DNA of 64,000 nucleotides from Arthrobacter sp. cf158 (GCF_900106835.1 NZ_FNNR01000002.1:186001-250000); one strand, 5' to 3'; positions 15,894 through 25,203 are shown, counted from the first letter of the stretch. Notes: generated from the sequence alone by a model not told the origin. Made by a program: numbers and translations.

Positions 15894-16502
15894 ATGGATT
15901 TGCAGCTGCTCGCATCGGTAGTCGTCACGTTGTTCGTGATCATGGATCCGCCCGGAACGGTGCCTATTTTCATGTCCTTAACGGCTCAGATGTCCGCGAA
16001 GGACCGTAACCGCTCCGCGTTCCAGGCGCTCTTGGTGGCCACCGGCGTGATAGTGGTTTTCGCGATCTTTGGCCAGTCAATCCTGAACTACATGCACATC
16101 TCGCTGGCTGCCTTGCAGGGTGCGGGTGGTCTGCTCTTGGTTCTTATTGCCCTGCAGCTGCTGACCGGGTCCACCAGTGGCGAAGAAAACGCCGCCAAAT
16201 ATAAGAATGTGGCGTTCGTGCCGCTGGGGACTCCGCTCATGGCTGGTCCCGGTGCGATCGTGGCAGTCATGGTCTTCGTCCAGCAGTCCAGCGAACTGTC
16301 AGAGTATCTTGCAGTTGGACTTGGCATTGCGGTGGTGCTTGCCTCGCTGTACCTTGCGATGCGGTTCGCGGGCGTGGTTCAGCGCGTCCTCGGCGAAAAT
16401 GGTGTGGAACTTGTCACCAGGATCGCCGGCCTGTTGCTCTCAGCCATTGCCGTGCAGATGATCGCGGACTCCGTGACGGCCTTCGTGAAGGGCGTCGCCT
16501 GA
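15894..16502 (+). CDS. MarC-family integral membrane protein
   Basis: 202 aa with six predicted membrane helices and the MarC pattern (FVIMDPPGTVPIFMSLTAQM near the start, PLGTPLMAGPGAIVAVMVF in the middle, NGVELVTRIAGLLLSAIAVQ near the end). AAGGGG stands eight bases before the ATG. The family was once tied to multiple antibiotic resistance, but that link was withdrawn; its transport function remains undefined. It ends seven bases from the convergent DNA methyltransferase gene. Confidence 0.9.
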   Translation: MDLQLLASVVVTLFVIMDPPGTVPIFMSLTAQMSAKDRNRSAFQALLVATGVIVVFAIFGQSILNYMHISLAALQGAGGLLLVLIALQLLTGSTSGEENAAKYKNVAFVPLGTPLMAGPGAIVAVMVFVQQSSELSEYLAVGLGIAVVLASLYLAMRFAGVVQRVLGENGVELVTRIAGLLLSAIAVQMIADSVTAFVKGVA

Positions 16503-16509
16503 TCCCGGG

Positions 16510-17394
16510 TCAGGCTTGGGACACCGAAGGCTGGATGTCGTGGAACACGGCTTTGCTGCCCAGCCGCTTGCGCATGACCTCGATGGCCTGCTCGTTTTGG
16601 TCGACACACACGAAGCTGCGGCCCAGCTTGGCTGCGACAGCACCGAGCGTCCCGGAACCTGCGAAGAAATCGAGGCACCAATCGCCCTCGCGGCTCGATG
16701 CGGAGACAATCCGGCGCACCAGGCCTTCGGGCTTCTGGGTGGGGTAGCCGGTCTTCTCGCGGCCGGTCGGTGAAACAATCGTGTGCCACCAGACGTCTGT
16801 GGGCAGCTTGCCGAGTTCACGTTTGGCGGGGGTAACCAGGCCGGGCGCCATGTAGGGTTCACGGTCCACCTCGGCGTTGTCGAAGTGGTATTTGGTGGGG
16901 TTTTTCACGTACACCAAGATGTTGTCGTGCTTGGTGGGCCAGCGGTTTTTGGCGCGGGCACCGTAATCGTAGGCCCAGATGATCTCGTTGAGGAAACATT
17001 CCCTGCCGAAGATCGAGTCAAGCATCACCTTGGCGTAGTGCACTTCGCGGTAATCGAGGTGCAGGTACAGCGTGCCGTCATCTGCCAGGAGACGCCACGC
17101 TTCCACGAGTTTGGGCTCCAGGAACGACCAGTAGTCGCTGAAGGCGTCGTCGTAACTGTGTAGGGCGCCCTTGATGGTGTCGTAGGAGCGGCCCTTGAAG
17201 CCGACGCGGTCGCCGTCGCCGTCCGCGTTGCGGACCATGCGGGTTTCCTGGCGGCGTTGGACCCGGCCGGTGTTAAAGGGCGGATCCACGTAAATGAGTG
17301 TGAAGGCGCCGTCCGGCAGCGTAGGGAGGAACTGCGCGTTGTCCGCGTGCACCACCAAATTGCCGCCGTCCGGCGCCCAAACAGTTTCAGTCAT
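16510..17394 (-). CDS. Orphan site-specific DNA methyltransferase (beta class, N6-adenine or N4-cytosine)
   Basis: 294 aa. The catalytic motif DPPF (37-40, in YVDPPFNTG) precedes the SAM motif FAGSGT (244-249), and YPTQKPEGLVRRIV lies between. That order defines beta-class amino-methyltransferases, the group of CcrM/HinfI. The target-recognition region is roughly residues 45-210. No restriction endonuclease, specificity subunit or Vsr gene is adjacent. The gene starts eight bases after the stop of the DEAD-box helicase gene on the same strand, so it is probably cotranscribed with it. Target sequence cannot be deduced here. Confidence 0.9.
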   Translation of the reverse strand: MTETVWAPDGGNLVVHADNAQFLPTLPDGAFTLIYVDPPFNTGRVQRRQETRMVRNADGDGDRVGFKGRSYDTIKGALHSYDDAFSDYWSFLEPKLVEAWRLLADDGTLYLHLDYREVHYAKVMLDSIFGRECFLNEIIWAYDYGARAKNRWPTKHDNILVYVKNPTKYHFDNAEVDREPYMAPGLVTPAKRELGKLPTDVWWHTIVSPTGREKTGYPTQKPEGLVRRIVSASSREGDWCLDFFAGSGTLGAVAAKLGRSFVCVDQNEQAIEVMRKRLGSKAVFHDIQPSVSQA

Positions 17395-17402
17395 TGAGGG
17401 TT

Positions 17403-19109
17403 TTAGGCCTCGGCGCTGCCGGATTGGGCGGCAGCGGTCTCACCGGAAACCACTTCGCCGTTGCGGCGACGCGTACGGGTACGGCGCGTGCGGGCGGGCT
17501 TCTCAGCGTTGTCAGCGGTGGCGGTGCGGGCTTCTGCGACGCCTGCAGCCGGGGCTGCTTCGCCATCAGAGGTACGACGACGGCGCGTACGGTTGCGTCC
17601 GCCGTCGCCCTTGGACTCGCTGGAGTCTGAGTCGCCGGACTTCCCGGAGCGGCCACGGCGGCCATCGCGGCCACGTCCGCCGTCACGACCGGCATTGCGG
17701 TCAGAGCCGCCGGAGCGGGCGTTCTTCTTGCCGGTCTCGCCAAGGTCTTCGAGGACCTCGGCGTCCACGCCTGCGAGAACGCGCTTGTTGCGCGGCAAGC
17801 GGCCCTTGGTGCCCTCGGGAATATCGAGGTCGCTGTAGAGGTGCGGCGAGGAAGAGTAGGTCTCGATGGGCTCCGGAACGCTGAGTCCCAAAGCCTTGTT
17901 GATCAAACCCCAGCGCGGCATGTCGTCCCAGTCAACAAAAGTGACGGCGGTGCCCTTGTTTCCGGCGCGGCCGGTACGGCCAACACGGTGCAGGTAGATC
18001 TTCTCGTCTTCAACGCACTGGTAGTTGATGACGTGCGTGACGTCATCAACGTCGATACCGCGGGCCGCGACGTCGGTGGCCACCAGGACGTCCACCTTGT
18101 TGTTGCGGAAAGCGCGAAGGGCTTGCTCGCGGGCACCCTGGCCGAGGTCGCCGTGAATGGCAGCAGCCGCGAAGCCGCGGTCAACCAGTTCCTCGGCCAC
18201 CTTCGCGGCAGTGCGCTTGGTCTTGGTGAAGATGATGGTGCGGCCACGCCCGCGTGCCTGCAGGATGCGGGCCACAACCTCGGTCTTGTCCATGCTGTGT
18301 GCACGGTAGATAAGTTGGCGGATATCGCGCTTGGTGAGGCCCTCATCATTCGGGTCAGCTGCCCGGATGTGGGTCGGCTGTGTCATGTAACGGCGTGCCA
18401 TCGCGATGACGGGGCCGGGCATAGTTGCTGAGAAGAGCAGCGTCTGGCGGACGGCCGGCGTGCCGGCGATCAGGGTCTCAACGTCCGGAAGGAAGCCAAG
18501 GTCCAGCATTTCGTCGGCCTCGTCAAGAATCACCATCTTGACGTTCTTGAGGCTCAGGTGCTTTTGCTTGTAGAGATCGATCAACCGGCCCGGGGTGCCC
18601 ACAACGATTTCGACGCCCTTTTGCAGGGCGTCAATCTGGGGTTCATAGGCACGGCCGCCGTAAATAGTGGCGATGCGGGCGTTGCGCTTGCGTGATGCGG
18701 TCTGGAGGTCGTTGGCAACCTGCACGGCAAGTTCACGCGTGGGAACGATTACCAAGGCCTGGGGTGCACCCGGCACGGCAAGCTTTTCGTAGCCGGCGTC
18801 ATCGCGGCCTGATACGCGCTGCAGGGCAGGGATGCCGAAGCCCAACGTCTTACCGGTACCCGTCTTGGCCTGACCAATGATGTCGTGGCCGCTCAGTGCA
18901 ACCGGCAAGGTCATTGCCTGGATGGGGAAGGGGTGCGTAATGCCGGCGTCGGCCAAGGACTCGACGATGTCGGCGCGGACGTTGTAGTCCGCAAACGACT
19001 TTTCTTCGATCTCGTGGGGCGTCTCATCCGAGATGATCGTTTCCTCGGGTTCGATGGATTCAGTTCCGGTGGAGTCCGTCAGGACTTCATGGGTATGCAA
19101 TTCACTCAC
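17403..19109 (-). CDS. DEAD-box ATP-dependent RNA helicase
   Basis: 568 aa RNA helicase. The Q-motif region (FPIQAMTLPVAL), motif I AKTGTGKT (81-88), VPTREL, TPGR, DEAD (EADEMLDLGF), SAT, ARGIDVDDV and HRVGRTGRAG are all present. The C-terminal ~150 residues are a low-complexity basic tail with RG/RRGRSG repeats and RRRR clusters, typical for RNA binding and cold-shock helicases. The GTG start has AAGGAAAC upstream. A long 5' region (19110-19386) precedes it. The methyltransferase gene follows after eight bases. Confidence 0.93.
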   Translation of the reverse strand: MSELHTHEVLTDSTGTESIEPEETIISDETPHEIEEKSFADYNVRADIVESLADAGITHPFPIQAMTLPVALSGHDIIGQAKTGTGKTLGFGIPALQRVSGRDDAGYEKLAVPGAPQALVIVPTRELAVQVANDLQTASRKRNARIATIYGGRAYEPQIDALQKGVEIVVGTPGRLIDLYKQKHLSLKNVKMVILDEADEMLDLGFLPDVETLIAGTPAVRQTLLFSATMPGPVIAMARRYMTQPTHIRAADPNDEGLTKRDIRQLIYRAHSMDKTEVVARILQARGRGRTIIFTKTKRTAAKVAEELVDRGFAAAAIHGDLGQGAREQALRAFRNNKVDVLVATDVAARGIDVDDVTHVINYQCVEDEKIYLHRVGRTGRAGNKGTAVTFVDWDDMPRWGLINKALGLSVPEPIETYSSSPHLYSDLDIPEGTKGRLPRNKRVLAGVDAEVLEDLGETGKKNARSGGSDRNAGRDGGRGRDGRRGRSGKSGDSDSSESKGDGGRNRTRRRRTSDGEAAPAAGVAEARTATADNAEKPARTRRTRTRRRNGEVVSGETAAAQSGSAEA

Positions 19110-19386
19110 AGGGAGTTTCCTTATTCATTTGGGCATTGGCGCTGCATGCTCAACGGGGGCGGCGGAGCCGTACCGGAGCACGAACGGGCGCGCAAGCAAG
19201 TCCAGTGGAAGCCGATCGCGGGCTATCTAAGTACTGGCACTGGTGACCAGTTGGTACATCTCAAGATCGCGTAGGGGCGGGCTTGTTGAGTTCAAAAATT
19301 AACTGAATCAACGACCGGGCATCCATTACTACAGGCCCAGTCTATCCTCTGGGAGCCATAAAGCCCGGATCGCCGGATGCGTCGCG
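19110..19386 (-). promoter_or_regulatory. Upstream region of the DEAD-box gene with a 27-nt dyad
   Basis: 277 bases without a gene. At 19231-19257 there is an imperfect inverted repeat flanked by GTAC on both sides, with the core ACTGGTGACCAGT (19239-19251) symmetrical about its central G. It lies about 120 bases before the GTG start. It could be a repressor operator or a weak hairpin in a long cold-shock-type leader. A/T-rich sequence around 19290-19310 may hold the promoter. Confidence 0.35.
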
Positions 19387-20859
19387 TCACCGCTGCAGTT
19401 CGAACCTGATCTCACGGCTGGCAATATCGGCCTTGACAAGCCGCACCCGGACCTCGGTTCCTGACTCCAACTCGCCGTCGCACCTGGCGGTAACAGCGGG
19501 TTCCGCAATCTGGACAACGCCGTAAGGGCCGCTCCCGTTTCCGTTGCCGTTTCCATTCCCATTGGAGGGCTTGGACCCGGAGATCACCACGGCATCGAAT
19601 TCCTGGCCCACATGGTTGGCCACGAGGGCTGCTTCCACCGTGTCCAACGCCGCCCGCTCAAGACGTCCGGCCAGTTGGTCCGAAGACGCCATAATGTCCG
19701 GCAATGACGGGAGGGCCTCGCGTGCCCAGTGAGGAATTTCCCTGTTGTTGCTGAGTGCCTCGCAGATCACCAGGACGAACCTGTCAATGAGGCGGCGCAA
19801 CGGCGCTGTGGTGTGGGCGTACGGCGCACCAATGGCCGCTTGGATCACTGTGTCTGGCACTTCGCCGTCAAACGGGGTATACCCGGCGCCCCTGAACAGT
19901 GTCCCGGCCGAGTGCAGGATGGCCAATTGCTTGGGATCTGAGGCATCCAGCGTCCGCAAGTACTCGCCATAGGTAATTTGACCATCCCAAGGCTTTCCAA
20001 GTGCAGTGGTTTGCCTCTTGAAGTGCTGCAGGGAGCGCTGGTCCGGGGCGGGCATGGTGCGAAGGATGCCCACTTTCCCGTCAAGCATCAGCTGGGCAGC
20101 CGCCATCCCCGTCATCAGCGAGATTTGTGCATTCCAGTCCTCCACCGGCAGCGAGGGGGCAGCCACGATCCTGTAGCCACCGCCGTCGGTTGCCTGGACA
20201 ATTTCCTGCTCCGGCATGTTGAGGCTTGCGCCGCCGCGCAGCCTTTCCAGCTCAACGCGCTTGAGTCCTACTTCCTTCAGGAGCTGCAGGACGGGCGGGG
20301 CTGTTCCATCATCGATGTGCTGCTGCGCGTCTTTGTAGCTCAGCTTGGCTCTGCTGCGCACGGCGGCGCGTGCTACTGACACTGTCTGCACTTTCGCACC
20401 CGCGTCCAGGTCGAAATCCCAGACGAAGGCGCTGCAGTCCTGATCGGCCAGCAGGCTTCCGGCGTTTTCACTGATGACCTCCGGGTGCAGCGGGATGCGG
20501 CCGTCCGGGGCGTAAAAGGTCTGTCCGCGGTGACGTGTTTCGGCATCCAGCGCGCCACCGGGAGCCACGAACGACGGGACGTCGGCGATGGCGTAGAGGA
20601 CTTTGTACCCTGCACCGGCGCGGTCAATGAACAGCGCCTGATCGAGGTCGGTTGACGTTGCAGGATCAATGGTCACAAAGGGAACGTCCCGCAGGTCGCG
20701 TTCCGGGATCTCGTGTGTTGCCACCGCATGCTGAGCCTCCTCCACGGCTTCTGTGGGGTACGCGCCTGGGAGTTCAAGCTCGGTCCTCAGGGCTGCAAGG
20801 GCCGCTGCGAGCTGATCAGTCGAGTCGTCGACGTTGGGAGCAATCCGATGATGTGACAC
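19387..20859 (-). CDS. RNB-domain 3'-5' exoribonuclease (RNase II/R family)
   Basis: 490 aa. The RNB catalytic signature is TIDPATSTDLDQALFI, with Asp65, Asp71 and Asp73 at metal positions and Gln74 where E. coli RNase II has a fourth Asp (Asp210). Further RNB blocks are ADVPSFVAPGGALD, FYAPDGRIPLHPEV and TTAPLRRLIDRFV. No N-terminal cold-shock domain is present and only a short S1-like C-terminus (RVRLVKADIASREIRFEL). A G-N repeat run (NGNGNGNG) lies in a linker near residue 440. It is upstream of the DEAD-box promoter region, divergent from the ferritin-like gene. Confidence 0.88.
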   Translation of the reverse strand: MSHHRIAPNVDDSTDQLAAALAALRTELELPGAYPTEAVEEAQHAVATHEIPERDLRDVPFVTIDPATSTDLDQALFIDRAGAGYKVLYAIADVPSFVAPGGALDAETRHRGQTFYAPDGRIPLHPEVISENAGSLLADQDCSAFVWDFDLDAGAKVQTVSVARAAVRSRAKLSYKDAQQHIDDGTAPPVLQLLKEVGLKRVELERLRGGASLNMPEQEIVQATDGGGYRIVAAPSLPVEDWNAQISLMTGMAAAQLMLDGKVGILRTMPAPDQRSLQHFKRQTTALGKPWDGQITYGEYLRTLDASDPKQLAILHSAGTLFRGAGYTPFDGEVPDTVIQAAIGAPYAHTTAPLRRLIDRFVLVICEALSNNREIPHWAREALPSLPDIMASSDQLAGRLERAALDTVEAALVANHVGQEFDAVVISGSKPSNGNGNGNGNGSGPYGVVQIAEPAVTARCDGELESGTEVRVRLVKADIASREIRFELQR

Positions 20860-20982
20860 GAAAGTCAGGTTAGCCCGAATCGGGCGGATAGTCTCACAAT
20901 GGGCCAGCCTGGCAGGGACAAACGCCCGAAGCGGCCAAAGGGGGCCGGAGTAGTAGAGGACATCCGGGGATAGTCTTGACCC

Positions 20983-21651
20983 ATGGGCACTTCCCCGGAC
21001 GCCTCGCCTTCAGCCGGGCAACTCGCAGCAGAGCTCCTCGGGGCAATGGCCTACGGTGAGTTGTCCGCTTTCGGCAGGCTCTCCTTCGATTCCCGTTTCG
21101 CTCCGACACTTCATGACCGATCGGTACTCGCAAAAATCGCCGTCGGCGCCTACGGAAACTTTGCCCTGCTCAACGATCGGCTCACGGAAATGGGCATTGA
21201 TCCCGAGGAAGCCATGCTGCCGTTTCAACGATCGTTTGACCACTTTCATGAGCGGACCAAGCCCGGAGACTGGTACGAGTCCGTGATGAAGGCTTACGTC
21301 ATCGATACCGTGTCATCGGATTTCTACAGATCAGTTTCGGCTTTTCTGGACTCCGCGACCCAGCAATTCGTTGAGCGGGTGGCCTCTCCCGATCAGGCTA
21401 CCGAAGTCCTCCGGGTCCTCCTGCGGCGGGCGTTGGCCGATGACCCCAGGCTCGCGTCGCGGCTGGCTATGTGGGGCCGCCGTTTAGTGGGCGAAGCACT
21501 CACACAGGCGCAACGGGTTGGCATGGAACATCCCCGCCTGGGACCTACCCTCAAGAGCGGCGGAGATGCCCGGGCTGCCATCAAGAGGTTGACAGGAGAA
21601 CTCGCCGAAAAGCATGGGCGACGAATGACCGGTCTGGGCTTGACGGCTTGA
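20983..21651 (+). CDS. Ferritin-like fold protein with degenerate metal site
   Basis: 222 aa, all-alpha. It resembles the MiaE-like/ferritin-like actinobacterial proteins found beside the DEAD-box helicase gene (Rv3210c next to rhlE, from memory). The first helix keeps Glu26 (AYGELSAFGRL), but the second helix reads AVGAYGNFALLNDRL where the family normally has an ExxH pair; here these positions are Ala56 and Asn59. The third helix region is WYESVMKAYVIDTVSSDFYR. Loss of two ligands suggests a structural or altered role. Function is unknown. Confidence 0.7.
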   Translation: MGTSPDASPSAGQLAAELLGAMAYGELSAFGRLSFDSRFAPTLHDRSVLAKIAVGAYGNFALLNDRLTEMGIDPEEAMLPFQRSFDHFHERTKPGDWYESVMKAYVIDTVSSDFYRSVSAFLDSATQQFVERVASPDQATEVLRVLLRRALADDPRLASRLAMWGRRLVGEALTQAQRVGMEHPRLGPTLKSGGDARAAIKRLTGELAEKHGRRMTGLGLTA

Positions 21652-21672
21652 CCAGCTGCAGCTTGACGTTCG

Positions 21673-22341
21673 CTAGACCGCGTCCAGGGCTTGCAGCAGC
21701 GACTTGGCAGCCGCCGTCGGATCCGTTGCCTCAGTGATCGCGCGGACCACCACCACACGGCTGGCTCCGGCAGCTACCACCTTTTCTACGTTGCTGAGGT
21801 CAATGCCACCGATGGCGAACCAGGGAAGCGTAGTTTGGTTGGCGTTCTTGACCGCTTCTGCGGCAAATGTGACCAGGTCCAGTCCGACGGCGTCGCGGCC
21901 GGGTTTTGTGGGTGTTGCCCACACAGGACCTACGCAGAAGTAATCCAGTCCGGACTGGCCGGAAGAGGCAGCAATAGCAGCGTCAATCTGCGCCGGAGTG
22001 TGTGTTGAGAGCCCGATGCCGATGCCGCCTGGCAGCAAGGTCCTGGCCGCTTCCAAGGGCAGGTCCTTTTGACCGACGTGGAAGACCGGAGCCCCGGAAA
22101 TACGGGCAACATCGGCCCGATCATTGACCGCCCAGAGCCGTCCGTGGCGCTCGGCGACGCTACGCAGAACCGCCAGCAGTTCCAATTCTTCGGCCGCTTC
22201 AATGGTCTTGTCACGGAGTTGGATGATGTCCACGCCGCCCTCGAACGCGGCATCCACAAAGTCTTCAAAATCGCCCTGCCGCTTGCGGGCATCGGTGCAC
22301 AGGTAGAGGCGGGCTGAGGCGAGTGATTCAGGCTGGGTCAT
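21673..22341 (-). CDS. thiE: Thiamine-phosphate synthase ThiE
   Basis: 222 aa TIM-barrel enzyme that joins HMP pyrophosphate to thiazole phosphate to give thiamine monophosphate. Diagnostic segments are [55 protein letters not shown] and PWFAIGGID. The ATG at 22339-22341 is chosen because the protein pattern starts at [14 protein letters not shown]; extension further upstream would run into the riboswitch. It diverges from the riboswitch-controlled thiOSG operon; I see no riboswitch for thiE on its own strand. Confidence 0.93.
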   Translation of the reverse strand: MTQPESLASARLYLCTDARKRQGDFEDFVDAAFEGGVDIIQLRDKTIEAAEELELLAVLRSVAERHGRLWAVNDRADVARISGAPVFHVGQKDLPLEAARTLLPGGIGIGLSTHTPAQIDAAIAASSGQSGLDYFCVGPVWATPTKPGRDAVGLDLVTFAAEAVKNANQTTLPWFAIGGIDLSNVEKVVAAGASRVVVVRAITEATDPTAAAKSLLQALDAV

Positions 22342-22373
22342 GGGAACCAGAGTAGTTCCTCTAAACTGGGCAC

Positions 22374-22472
22374 GTACTGCGGGAGCCGCGACGTTCGTCA
22401 TATGACTGTCCGGCTGAGAGGGCTTCAGCGCCGACCGCTTGACCTGATCCGGCTAGTACCGGCGTAGGGAAG
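22374..22472 (+). ncRNA. TPP riboswitch (THI element)
   Basis: Two conserved blocks of the thiamine pyrophosphate aptamer are plain: CTGAGAGGG at 22424-22432 (pyrimidine-sensing helix) and GACCTGATCCGG (22441-22452) followed by CTAGTACCGGCGTAGGGA (22453-22470), the pyrophosphate-sensing helix. The P3 arm lies between. The aptamer end (AGGGAAGGA) overlaps the ribosome site of thiO, whose ATG is at 22480. Bound TPP would therefore most likely block translation. Exact ends of P1 are approximate. Confidence 0.93.
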
Positions 22473-22479
22473 GAATCCA

Positions 22480-23745
22480 ATGGCAGGTCCCCGCCATACC
22501 AACCTCCAAGCAGATGTGGCCGTCATCGGCGGCGGCGTCATCGGGCTTGGCATAGCGTACGAGGCCCGACGATTGGGCCGCTCCGTGGCCCTGATTGATC
22601 CCGCGCCGGCAAGCGGAGCAAGCTATGCGGCGGCCGGCATGCTGGCCCCGGTAAGTGAACTGCACTATCAGGAGGAAGACCTCCTCGAGCTGATGCTGGA
22701 ATCCTCCCGGTTGTGGCCCTCGTTTACTGCCGGCCTCCCTCAGGGGTCTGAAGCCACCGGATACCGCACGACGCCGACCCTTGCGGTGGGTGCCGACGCG
22801 GCCGACCGCCGTGCGCTCGCAGACCTGAGGTCAGTACAGCTGGCAGCAGGATTGGGTGTGGAGCCCCTGGCCCTGCGCGAGGCGAGGGACCGCGAGCCCC
22901 TGCTCAGTCCCCAAATCTCCTGTGCATTCGATATCCCCGCTGATCACCAAGTGGATCCGCGAAAATTGGCTGAATGCCTGTTGGCCGGCCTGGCACTCCA
23001 CGCACCTGGCAGCACCACGTGGGTCCCCGGCGCAGAGAACGGGTTTGCCGTGACATCCCAGGCCCGCGGTTTGCTGTGGGAAGCGGGAAGAGTCTCCGGC
23101 GTAGAACTTGAATCTGGTGCACCAGTGGCGGCAACCGAGACGGTTGTTGCCAACGGCCTCGGCGCAGCAAGCCTGGCTGGCCTGCCTGAAGGACTCACGC
23201 TGCCCTTGCGTCCGGTGTACGGCGACATCCTCCGGCTCCGCGTCCCCGAACACCTTCGGCCCCTCATCACCTCCACGGTGCGCGGCATGGTGCGTGGCGT
23301 CCCCGTCTACATCGTGCCCCGGGAAGACGGCACGGTGGTCATCGGAGCTACCCAGCGGGAGGACGGATTGTCCGCGTCGTCCAACGCAGTCTCAGCGGGA
23401 GGCGTTTACCAGCTCCTGCGCGATGCCCAAGTGCTGGTTCCGGCGGTGGCAGAGCTGGAACTGCTGGAGGCCACCGCCCGCGCCAGGCCCGGGACCCCGG
23501 ACAACGCACCGTTGCTGGGACGCGTCGCCGCAACCAATGGCGACATTAACGGCTTGGTGATTGCTACTGGCTTCTTCCGTCACGGAGTCCTCTTGACACC
23601 CGTCGCCGCAAGGATCGTGGGCGAACTGATCGGCGGTTCGACGGACCCCCGATGGGCTCCCTTCCGGCCCGGCCGTTTCGCAGGGGACGCGGCCATTCTC
23701 GACGACCTCATCCCAGTCCACGCTCCCAACAAGGAATCAGCATGA
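22480..23745 (+). CDS. thiO: Glycine oxidase ThiO
   Basis: 421 aa FAD enzyme that oxidises glycine to iminoacetate (dehydroglycine) for thiazole synthesis. The N-terminal dinucleotide-binding motif is DVAVIGGGVIGLGIAYEARR. Downstream are SYAAAGMLAPVSELHY, VYIVPREDGTVVIGATQRED and the C-terminal LIIATGFFRHGVLL-type FAD block (GLVIATGFFRHG). It is directly under the TPP riboswitch, eight bases after the SD, and ends with ATGA overlapping thiS. Use of ThiO rather than ThiH fits an aerobic organism. Confidence 0.95.
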   Translation: MAGPRHTNLQADVAVIGGGVIGLGIAYEARRLGRSVALIDPAPASGASYAAAGMLAPVSELHYQEEDLLELMLESSRLWPSFTAGLPQGSEATGYRTTPTLAVGADAADRRALADLRSVQLAAGLGVEPLALREARDREPLLSPQISCAFDIPADHQVDPRKLAECLLAGLALHAPGSTTWVPGAENGFAVTSQARGLLWEAGRVSGVELESGAPVAATETVVANGLGAASLAGLPEGLTLPLRPVYGDILRLRVPEHLRPLITSTVRGMVRGVPVYIVPREDGTVVIGATQREDGLSASSNAVSAGGVYQLLRDAQVLVPAVAELELLEATARARPGTPDNAPLLGRVAATNGDINGLVIATGFFRHGVLLTPVAARIVGELIGGSTDPRWAPFRPGRFAGDAAILDDLIPVHAPNKESA

Positions 23746-23978
23746 ACATCAAACTCAATGGATCCGACCATTCAGTGCCGGACGACGCATCCGTCAGCAC
23801 CCTCGTCAGTGCCATCACAGGCCGCATCCTGGACCCCCGCGGGCAGGCGGCCGACGGCGGCAAGTTGGGCGTCGCCGTCGCACGCAACTCCGAAGTAGTG
23901 CCTCGCAGCCAATGGTCTGCAACGGCGCTCGCCGACGGAGACGAACTCGAACTCGTTACAGCAGTCCAAGGAGGCTGA
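23742..23978 (+). CDS. thiS: Sulfur-carrier protein ThiS
   Basis: 78 aa ubiquitin-like carrier starting MNIKLNGSDHSVPDDASVS, with LGVAVARNSEVVPRSQW in the middle and the essential C-terminal Gly-Gly (VTAVQGG). The C-terminal glycine is adenylylated and then thiocarboxylated to donate sulfur to ThiG. The start overlaps the thiO stop (ATGA). No thiF is adjacent. The MoeZ-type activating enzyme encoded at 26557 is the nearest candidate partner. Confidence 0.95.
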   Translation: MNIKLNGSDHSVPDDASVSTLVSAITGRILDPRGQAADGGKLGVAVARNSEVVPRSQWSATALADGDELELVTAVQGG

Positions 23979-24779
<801 letters not shown>

Positions 24780-24809
24780 GCGCAGATTTCCACTAAGCAA
24801 GGAGCAGTC

Positions 24810-25145
24810 ATGGCGGGCATCGGAGACCAATTGTCGCAAGCGGACATCGACGCCGCCCTGAAGGACCTCCCGGACTGGAAGTTTCAGGACGGCCTGGTGA
24901 CCGTCTATAAAAGTCCGACGGCGGCCGGCGCGCTGGAGTTCATCGCCGCCGTTGGCCGGATCGCCGAAGAACAAAACCACCATCCGGATCTGGAGTGGCG
25001 TTACAACAGGGTCTTTCTCCGTTATGTTTCCCACGACGCCGGACAAGCCATAACGCGGCGTGATGTCGACGCTGCAGTTTCCGTGAGCGTGGCCGCAGCC
25101 AGACTCGGTGCCGCCGCTGAACCGGGGCGCTATCCGGCGGCGTGA
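24810..25145 (+). CDS. Pterin-4a-carbinolamine dehydratase
   Basis: 111 aa. The family active-site signature is EEQNHHPDLEWRYNRVFL with His57-His58, followed by RYVSHDAGQAITRRDVDAA. The enzyme dehydrates 4a-hydroxytetrahydropterin and, in some bacteria, serves as a moonlighting or salvage enzyme. It lies 30 bases after thiG with its own SD (AAGGAGCA), so it may be the last gene of the thiamine operon. No aromatic amino-acid hydroxylase is nearby, so its pterin substrate here is unclear. Confidence 0.9.
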   Translation: MAGIGDQLSQADIDAALKDLPDWKFQDGLVTVYKSPTAAGALEFIAAVGRIAEEQNHHPDLEWRYNRVFLRYVSHDAGQAITRRDVDAAVSVSVAAARLGAAAEPGRYPAA

Positions 25146-25157
25146 ATGCCCTTAAAA

Positions 25158-25194
25158 GGCGATGACCACCACCCTGGGGGTGGTGGTCATCGCC
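25158..25194. terminator. Bidirectional terminator after the thiamine operon
   Basis: Perfect 17-bp stem (25158-25174 with 25178-25194) and a 3-base loop, beginning GGCGATGACC and ending GGTCATCGCC. Four A precede and TTTACTCTTTT follows, so it can end transcripts from both the plus-strand operon and the convergent small membrane gene. Confidence 0.88.
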
Positions 25195-25203
25195 TTTACT
25201 CTT

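Noticed and set aside
16510..17394. Restriction-modification or phage-defence island
   Set aside because: Only a methyltransferase is present, flanked by core genes with normal codon use; no nuclease or mobile-element trace.
22342..22401. Longer N-terminus for thiE
   Set aside because: It would read back through the divergent TPP aptamer region and adds no conserved residues; the ATG at 22341 is better.
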